The translations under genes and the position numbers were made by a program. From Legionella wadsworthii DSM 21896 = ATCC 33877 (GTDB taxonomy: Bacteria; Pseudomonadota; Gammaproteobacteria; Legionellales; Legionellaceae), in assembly GCF_000701265.1 (NCBI RefSeq), contig NZ_KL370759.1:1127234-1191233 (forward strand): a stretch of 64,000 nt of DNA, in the 5' to 3' direction. The notes beneath the pieces are model-generated. The model did not search any database and was not told the DNA's origin. It worked only from the letters and a program-made list of their open reading frames with translations. This document shows positions 58,607 through 64,000 of the stretch, in pieces; within the stretch, counting starts at the first letter, position 1, and each line of letters begins with the position of its first letter.

Positions 58607-59242
58607 CTATTTAGTGGTTTTGTTCTGATGAAGCATTTTCAACATAATATCTTTTCCCATGGCTTCAACCATTTTCATAAATAAGGGCGGTTTATTTTGC
58701 TGTAAACGACGTAAATCAGAATAACGCCAATATAAAAAATCAACAGGTTCTCGTGAATAGATGGTAGTAGTGGCTTTGCCATCACGAAAATAGCTCATTT
58801 CACCAATAAAGTGATAAGGGCCTACCTGTATCATCGTATTATCAACCTCGATGTAAACCATACCTTTAGTAATTAACATTAAATTTTCAACAGGTTCCCC
58901 TCTTGTCAGCATTTGTGTGTTACTGGAAGTTCCCCGATAACTTAATTTAATTAGACGAATGAAATCGCTCGTTTGCATACTTGAAAAAAATAGATCTTTT
59001 ATCTGCTGTAAATCATAGGGAAGATCCTTAGGAATCATGTCCCTTAATAAAATCCCAATTTGAACAAAATTGATGACAATTGATGCGACTGCCCAATAAG
59101 CAACAGGGGGAACATCAGCCAAAGACCCATAAAGTAAAAAGGATAAGTCGGAAAGTATAAATATAGTACGGATAAACAGTACTTTTCTAAAACAGAGGCT
59201 TAGAAGGAGTAAAATATTACCCAAGCTATACAGATAATCCAA
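58607..59242 (-). CDS. Popeye-like cyclic-nucleotide-binding membrane protein
   Basis: A 211-residue protein. Three N-terminal TMs (residues 5-75; LYSLGNILLLLSLCFRKVLF is Popeye-like, split: LYSLGNILLLLS, FRKVLFIRT) precede a cNMP-binding-type domain (about 95-190) with LTRGEPVENLMLITKGMVYIE and GPYHFIGEMSYF. The FIGEMSYF segment sits where CRP-family proteins have GE. Bacterial Popeye proteins are known but uncharacterised. It starts with TTG, with AGGAG 8 nt upstream. Confidence 0.78.
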   Translation of the reverse strand: MDYLYSLGNILLLLSLCFRKVLFIRTIFILSDLSFLLYGSLADVPPVAYWAVASIVINFVQIGILLRDMIPKDLPYDLQQIKDLFFSSMQTSDFIRLIKLSYRGTSSNTQMLTRGEPVENLMLITKGMVYIEVDNTMIQVGPYHFIGEMSYFRDGKATTTIYSREPVDFLYWRYSDLRRLQQNKPPLFMKMVEAMGKDIMLKMLHQNKTTK

Positions 59243-59327
59243 TTGTTTTCTCCTATCTTGTTTATAATAATTGTAGAATAAAAAAACTTTATCAGAGGAA
59301 AATTCGAGATATATCCAGGAGATTGAA

Positions 59328-60014
59328 TTGAGTAATCATGTTGAATACCTCTTTCCCAATCCAGAAATGAGTGACGATCAAGGCCTATTATGCATGGGTG
59401 GCGATTTATCACCCCAATGTATCCTCCAGGCATATTCTCATGGAATCTTTCCCTGGTATGAACCTGGAACACCGATACTGTGGTGGTCTCCTAATCCGAG
59501 ACTTATATTAATACCCAATGAATTTAACTTGTCTCGAAGTTTGAAAAAATCATTAAAAAAGCCGTTTAAGTTCTCAATAGATACAGCTTTTCTTCAAGTC
59601 ATCACGGCATGTGCTACCAGCTCTGATCGAACGGATAAAACGTGGATTACTAACGAAATGATAGAGGCATATGTTCATTTGCACACAATGGGTTATGCAC
59701 ATTCTTTTGAGATTTGGTTTGAGAATGTTTTGGTAGGCGGTCTATATGGACTTAGTTTAGGTCATGCTTTTTTCGGAGAATCAATGTTTCATAAAATGAC
59801 CGATGCTTCCAAAATGGCTTTTTATTTTTTAAGTAAGACAATGGAAGCATGGCATTTTGACTTTATTGATTGCCAACTTCCGACAAACCATTTACAAAGT
59901 TTAGGTGCGAAGATAATTAAACGGAAAGAATTTCTTCAAATGTTACACCAATCACTAAAATTTCCATCAAAAATAGGATCCTGGAAAATCCCTGAAATGG
60001 AAAATTTCAATTAA
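59328..60014 (+). CDS. aat: Leucyl/phenylalanyl-tRNA-protein transferase Aat
   Basis: A 228-residue enzyme that adds Leu or Phe to N-terminal Arg/Lys for N-degron degradation by ClpAP. Motifs are LLCMGGDLSPQCILQAYSHGIFPWYE (split: MGGDLSP, GIFPWYE), WWSPNPRLI, WITNEMIEAY and GGLYGLSLGHAFFGESMFH. It starts with TTG after GGAG. aat next to infA is a conserved gammaproteobacterial order; here one gene is inserted between them. Confidence 0.93.
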   Translation: MSNHVEYLFPNPEMSDDQGLLCMGGDLSPQCILQAYSHGIFPWYEPGTPILWWSPNPRLILIPNEFNLSRSLKKSLKKPFKFSIDTAFLQVITACATSSDRTDKTWITNEMIEAYVHLHTMGYAHSFEIWFENVLVGGLYGLSLGHAFFGESMFHKMTDASKMAFYFLSKTMEAWHFDFIDCQLPTNHLQSLGAKIIKRKEFLQMLHQSLKFPSKIGSWKIPEMENFN

Positions 60015-60124
60015 TAACTCTTTGTACTATTATTATACTTAACGAATCATTTTACACCATTTCGCTCTGTCATGGCTTCAATGAATTGATAATAACATCA
60101 TGAACTAACTTGGAGTATTTTCCT

Positions 60125-60658
60125 ATGGAGTCAGAATCGAATGTTTCCATTATTTTCAGGCAACTGAGCAGTAATCAATTATACGATATTTTAGAACACC
60201 ATGGTGCCACAAAAAATGAAACCAAGGCCATATTTTTAATGCGAGATCTTTCTGCGGGATTAATCACTGTTTCATACTATTCCCGAGAACATGAAATGGT
60301 ACAGCATCTCAGATTAGGCTTAACGGAAGATGGATGGAAAACAGTCCCAAAACCGCCTAAAGAGCCTTTTTTTACAGCTACTCTTGAAGTTAAAACAAAA
60401 TACATCCAAGATAAAGCAAAATTCGACAAACAAATGCAGATTTTTTTTAATACTGCAAAAACATTATTGAATGAGAATGCCACGCCCAAACATCTTCAAA
60501 GCTTAGGCCATGAATTACGCAACAATAAATTTCAAAAAGATGGCCTTATTAGACCTTCTCCAATGCAAGCAAGTCAAGAAAGGCACTATTTTGATTACCT
60601 AAGTAATTTATTACTAAATGAAGATACCCCCAGTCCTGCTAAATCCATTGTGTCATGA
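60125..60658 (+). CDS. Orphan protein with an SH2-like fold
   Basis: About 177 residues from the ATG at 60125 (GGAG 9 nt upstream; an in-frame TTG at 60110 overlaps that site). Residues 12-80 follow an SH2 pattern: helix A (SSNQLYDILE), strand B FLMR (37-40) with the phosphotyrosine Arg40, LITVSYY, strand D MVQHLRL with His61 at the betaD4 place, and DGWKTV. The C-terminal 95 residues are helical and not recognised. Legionella uses secreted SH2 proteins to bind host phosphotyrosine, so it may be a Dot/Icm effector. The fold call is by eye. Confidence 0.6.
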   Translation: MESESNVSIIFRQLSSNQLYDILEHHGATKNETKAIFLMRDLSAGLITVSYYSREHEMVQHLRLGLTEDGWKTVPKPPKEPFFTATLEVKTKYIQDKAKFDKQMQIFFNTAKTLLNENATPKHLQSLGHELRNNKFQKDGLIRPSPMQASQERHYFDYLSNLLLNEDTPSPAKSIVS

Positions 60659-60837
60659 AAAAACCAGATTAAAATTTTTATTGTCCTGAGACAAATCCCA
60701 CAGAAATCTGATACAAAACAATTAATTTTTAAACGACCTAGATTGCCATTTTCTTTATTTTAGTGCAGTATACACGCTGTTAGTATAGAATCATTCATCA
60801 TATTTTTTATAAATTTGGTTACATCATTGAGAGACCT

Positions 60838-61059
60838 ATGGCAAAAGAAGATCATATAGAAATGGCTGGGACTGTTATAGACACCTTACCTAACACCATG
60901 TTTCGTGTTGAATTAGAAAATGGACATGTTATCACTGCTCACATTTCTGGTCGTATGCGTAAAAATTACATTAGAATTTTGACAGGTGATAAAGTCAAAG
61001 TTGAGTTAACTCCTTATGACTTGACTAAAGGTCGCATTATATTCCGTGATAAAAATTAG
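60838..61059 (+). CDS. infA: Translation initiation factor IF-1
   Basis: A 73-residue OB-fold protein that binds the 30S A-site. The sequence [42 protein letters not shown] (split) and [15 protein letters not shown] is typical and full length. GAGAG precedes the ATG. Confidence 0.96.
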   Translation: MAKEDHIEMAGTVIDTLPNTMFRVELENGHVITAHISGRMRKNYIRILTGDKVKVELTPYDLTKGRIIFRDKN

Positions 61060-61238
61060 TTAGATTTTTTAAATCTCTTCTTGAATTAAAAATACTTCCA
61101 GGTGGACTAAAATATGGGTCAAATGAGATCATTGCAATGATTTGATTTCCAAATAGAGTCCTTGGAGTAATTGTAGACAAAGGCACCAATCTACTTTGAT
61201 TCAAAGTTTGTTAATTTAAAAAAAACGATTATTATCAA

Positions 61239-61276
61239 GTGCAGCAAATACGAAGACAATTTCCTATTTACTGCAC
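61239..61276 (-). terminator. Hairpin after the fadN-fadA operon
   Basis: GTGCAGCAAATA (61239-61250) pairs with TATTTACTGCAC (61265-61276) with one mismatch and a 14-nt loop. On the minus strand it comes 12 nt after the thiolase stop, and a T-run (61218-61225) follows 13 nt later. It is a plausible terminator. Confidence 0.5.
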
Positions 61277-61288
61277 CTGATGGATAAG

Positions 61289-62473
61289 TTATAAGGCTTC
61301 AAAAATTGCCGCAGCGCCCATGCCCGTACCAATACACATGGTTACCATTCCATATCGTCCTTTAGTTCTCCTTAACCCATGTAATAAAGTAGCTGTTCTT
61401 ATCGCACCTGTAGCGCCAAGGGGATGCCCTAAAGCAATGGCACCACCCAAAGGATTTACCTTATTTCTGGGTAGATCAAGCTCTTTGATTACCGCCAAAG
61501 CCTGAGCTGCAAAGGCTTCATTGAGTTCTATCCAATCCAGTTGATCTAGCGTTATTCCAGCTCTTTTTAAGGCAACTGGTATCGCTTTTATGGGGCCTAT
61601 ACCCATAATTTCAGGAGGAACGCCCGCCACAGCATAACTCAATAATCTTCCCATTGGTTTTAGATTGTATTGTTTTAAAGCATTTTCACTAGTTAATAAA
61701 GCAATGCCTGCTCCATCACTGGTTTGGGAACTGTTCCCAGCGGTTACTGTTCCTTTTGCAGCAAAAACTGGTTTTAATTTTGAAATGACTTCATAAGAAG
61801 TATCTGCTCTTGGTCCTTCATCTTTATCTATCCATTTTTTCTGGATTAGAGACGTACCCTTTTTTAGATCTGCTTGCCTTACCGTAATTTCTACCGGGCT
61901 AATCTCCTCCTTAAAATCACCACGCACCTGGGCTGCAACAGCTTTTTTATGGCTTTCGGCAGCAAACTCATCCTGTTGCTCCCTGGTTATTTCCCAACGC
62001 TTTGCCACATTTTCAGCAGTGATGCCCATGCCATAGGCAATTGCAACGTCTTCATTATCGAATATAACTGGATTAGCTGTGTATTTGTTTCCGCCTAAAG
62101 GAACCATGGACATACTTTCAACGCCGCCAGCAAGAGCTAAATGCATATCCCCGGTACGTATTGACTCGGCAACAGTAGCGATGCTTTGAACACCAGAAGA
62201 GCAAAAACGATTGATGGTCATTGCCGGAACTGATTGAGGTAAATCGGCAAGTAAGGAGGCAATCCGAGCTACGTTCATCCCTTGTTCAGCCTCAGGCATG
62301 GCGCAACCTATGACTACATCACCTATTTTCTGAGCATCTACTGAGGAATTCCGTTGCATAAGCTTTCGAATGATTTGAGACAGCAAATCATCAGGCAAGG
62401 TATGCTTAAAAACACCCCTGGGTGCTTTGCCTACAGGGGTGCGTAGTACATCCACTATATATACATTAGTCAT
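61289..62473 (-). CDS. fadA: Acetyl-CoA acyltransferase (thiolase, FadA-type)
   Basis: A 394-residue degradative thiolase that performs the last beta-oxidation step. The nucleophile Cys91 is in NRFCSSGVQ; NEAFAAQ and GGAIALGHPLGATG supply the catalytic His residues and CIGTGMG the second Cys. GGAG precedes the ATG and the upstream gene ends 13 nt away. Together with the upstream FadN-type protein it forms a beta-oxidation pair. Confidence 0.93.
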   Translation of the reverse strand: MTNVYIVDVLRTPVGKAPRGVFKHTLPDDLLSQIIRKLMQRNSSVDAQKIGDVVIGCAMPEAEQGMNVARIASLLADLPQSVPAMTINRFCSSGVQSIATVAESIRTGDMHLALAGGVESMSMVPLGGNKYTANPVIFDNEDVAIAYGMGITAENVAKRWEITREQQDEFAAESHKKAVAAQVRGDFKEEISPVEITVRQADLKKGTSLIQKKWIDKDEGPRADTSYEVISKLKPVFAAKGTVTAGNSSQTSDGAGIALLTSENALKQYNLKPMGRLLSYAVAGVPPEIMGIGPIKAIPVALKRAGITLDQLDWIELNEAFAAQALAVIKELDLPRNKVNPLGGAIALGHPLGATGAIRTATLLHGLRRTKGRYGMVTMCIGTGMGAAAIFEAL

Positions 62474-62486
62474 TTTCTAATTCTCC

Positions 62487-64000
62487 TTAGTTGCGTAACG
62501 GCTTGCCAGTTTCTAATAAATGACTAATCCGTGCTTGAGTTAATGGTGAATTCGCTAGAGTGATAAATGCCTCTCGCTCTAACTTAAGCATCCAGTTCTC
62601 ATCAACCAAAGTATTCTGATTGAGATTGCCACCACAAAGTACTGTTGCCAGCTCTGTAGCAATAAAATAATCATGTTTTGAAATAAATCCGCCTTCTAGC
62701 CAGTTGACCAAACCTGCCTGTAATCGAGCCTTCCCTTCGATTCCAACAATAGGAAATTGCTTTTTCAGGGGAGGCAAATAATTTTCAGTGTGCATCATAT
62801 TTACCTTAGCTAATGCAACATAAAGTACTTCATCTGCATTCATTACATAACTGTCTGTTTTCCGCAAATAACCCATTTGTATGGCTTCAGGAGCTGAACC
62901 TGCCACTTGTGCGGTCGCTATTTGTTGGTAGTAATTTTGTATTATTGCCATCAAATCCCCAGATTGATGAGCAGCAGCTCTCATCGCCATTTCTTTACAT
63001 CCGCCTCCAGCAGGTATTACTCCCACTCCGAATTCGACTAAACCAGGATAAGCTTCAAAAGCGGAAACAACAGCATCGCAATGCATCATGAACTCACATC
63101 CCCCACCAAGGGCACGCCCTCTCAGCGCAGCAACAGTCGGAATAGAACTGTATTTAAGACGCAATGCCGTCTTTTGAAATTGCGCGATCATGGATTCCAG
63201 AGCTTGCATTTTATTGTCCTTTATTAAATTAAGGACTCCTTTTAAATCAGCACCCGAAGAAAAATTATTTTTATCCTGCTGATAAATAATTAATCCACGA
63301 CATTGTTTCTCAGCAATTCCTATTGCTGCTTCAAGACCATCAAGAACCGCTTGTCCTATAGTATTTGCCTTACTTTTAAAACTTACGACAGCAACATCAT
63401 CCTGTAAATGCCATAAACGAATCCCATCATTTTCATAAAGGATAGGAGTTGGTTGTGACGGTTCCTTGATAACCCGATCCGTAAAATATTGTCGTTGATA
63501 AACAGGTAATTGGCTTCGTGGTTGATAATCTTTTGTTTGGGGTGAAAAAGCACCTTTTTCGGTATAAAAAGTATCAATTTCAAAAAGCCATCCCGGCAAC
63601 TTGGCTGTGCTCAGCGTTAATTTTTCTTGTATTGCCTGGTCAATGTACGTCCTCATTTTGCCTAAGTCGGCTAATTGCCAGGTTTCAAATGGACCTTGCA
63701 TCCAGCCAAAACCCCAACGTATCGCTAAGTCGACATCCCTGACGTTATCGGCAATAGCCTCAAGTTGATACGCACAATAATGAAATAAATCTCTAAAACA
63801 TGCAGCCAAAAACTGTGCCTGCTTGTTGTTAGAGTGAATTAAATTCTGCATTCGGCCTATGGGGTCAGGATTACCCATAATTGTTTTTACTTCATCACTG
63901 ACAACAGGTTGAGCCGGACGATAAGTTGATGAACGAACATCATACACTTCAATGGTCTTTCCATTTTTTCTATATATGCCTTGGCCAGTTTTTTGACCTA
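62487..64000 (-). CDS. 3-hydroxyacyl-CoA dehydrogenase / enoyl-CoA hydratase, FadN-type (5' end outside window)
   Basis: The frame is open to the window edge (first whole codon at 63998), so the N-terminus is missing. About 504 residues are present. The part read first, TGQGIYRKNGK through RPAQPVVSDEV, belongs to the 3-hydroxyacyl-CoA dehydrogenase C-terminal region. The last roughly 280 residues form a crotonase domain: NNFSSGADLKG and ALGGGCEFMMHCD, with VEFGVGVIPAGGGC. This order, dehydrogenase before hydratase, is the reverse of E. coli FadB and matches FadN of Bacillus. It catalyses the middle two beta-oxidation steps. Confidence 0.88.
   Translation of the reverse strand, partial: GQKTGQGIYRKNGKTIEVYDVRSSTYRPAQPVVSDEVKTIMGNPDPIGRMQNLIHSNNKQAQFLAACFRDLFHYCAYQLEAIADNVRDVDLAIRWGFGWMQGPFETWQLADLGKMRTYIDQAIQEKLTLSTAKLPGWLFEIDTFYTEKGAFSPQTKDYQPRSQLPVYQRQYFTDRVIKEPSQPTPILYENDGIRLWHLQDDVAVVSFKSKANTIGQAVLDGLEAAIGIAEKQCRGLIIYQQDKNNFSSGADLKGVLNLIKDNKMQALESMIAQFQKTALRLKYSSIPTVAALRGRALGGGCEFMMHCDAVVSAFEAYPGLVEFGVGVIPAGGGCKEMAMRAAAHQSGDLMAIIQNYYQQIATAQVAGSAPEAIQMGYLRKTDSYVMNADEVLYVALAKVNMMHTENYLPPLKKQFPIVGIEGKARLQAGLVNWLEGGFISKHDYFIATELATVLCGGNLNQNTLVDENWMLKLEREAFITLANSPLTQARISHLLETGKPLRN

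Noticed and set aside
62813..63091. 92-codon plus-strand frame, and other frames antisense to long genes
   Set aside because: They overlap well-supported coding sequence on the other strand and have no recognisable product.

Overview
The window is an AT-rich gammaproteobacterial chromosome segment that looks like Legionella or a close relative. The basis is protein-level resemblance: a fused TrpE(G), a FleS/FleR pair, Fis, a divergent argR/arginine-uptake locus, several orphan proteins resembling Legionella effectors, and dispersed palindromic GC-rich repeats. The species was not determined. No rRNA or tRNA gene, prophage, insertion sequence or CRISPR array was seen. The only structural RNA recognised is RNase P RNA (rnpB).

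Layout. 1-2239 (-): truncated secreted FecR/DUF6600-type protein with long hexapeptide repeat arrays. 2679-9734 (-): a lipid unit made of ugpA-ugpE-ugpC, a DUF1189 membrane protein, an alpha/beta hydrolase and fadE. 9826-10794 (+): quinone oxidoreductase. 10825-14257 (-): fused anthranilate synthase followed by a ClC antiporter. 14607-19090 (-): arginine ABC uptake genes followed by argG-argH, divergent from argR, with tandem ARG boxes between the two promoters. 19842-23036 (+): gatCAB. 23218-23573 (-): rnpB, then fis. 24577-27244 (-): trmJ-iscS-(degenerate iscU)-iscA. 27388-28182 (+): suhB, followed by a 0.9 kb repeat region that includes a decayed tandem copy of the suhB 3' end. 29083-33398: sppA, clpB (with a sigma32-like promoter) and a fumarylacetoacetase-family gene. 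33526-36228: two paralogous two-TM proteins, an isoprenylcysteine-methyltransferase-like protein and a GNAT. 36514-40748 (+): cyanide-insensitive type bd oxidase and two tandem YhhQ-type transporters. 40819-42696 (-): two orphan proteins behind a palindrome-overlapped promoter. 42923-51601 (-): mpl, a membrane protein, yhdP, fleR, fleS. 51941-53107 (+): TIKI/ChaN-like orphan. 53220-57509 (-): ftsK-lolA-rarA, divergent from trxB. 58607-61059: Popeye-like protein, aat, SH2-like orphan, infA. 61289-64000 (-): a FadN/FadA beta-oxidation pair, with the upstream gene cut by the window edge.

How the parts work together. Lipid catabolism appears twice: ugp, hydrolase and fadE at the left, fadN-fadA at the right. 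Arginine import and synthesis share one operon with a divergent repressor. Envelope functions (mpl, yhdP, lolA, ftsK, sppA) form much of the conserved backbone. The unusual items are the degenerate IscS/IscU pair, the SH2-like gene inserted between aat and infA, the TIKI/ChaN-like orphan, the operator-controlled orphan pair, and the duplicated repeat block after suhB. All functional statements come from reading the sequence and recalling families; no database search was run.
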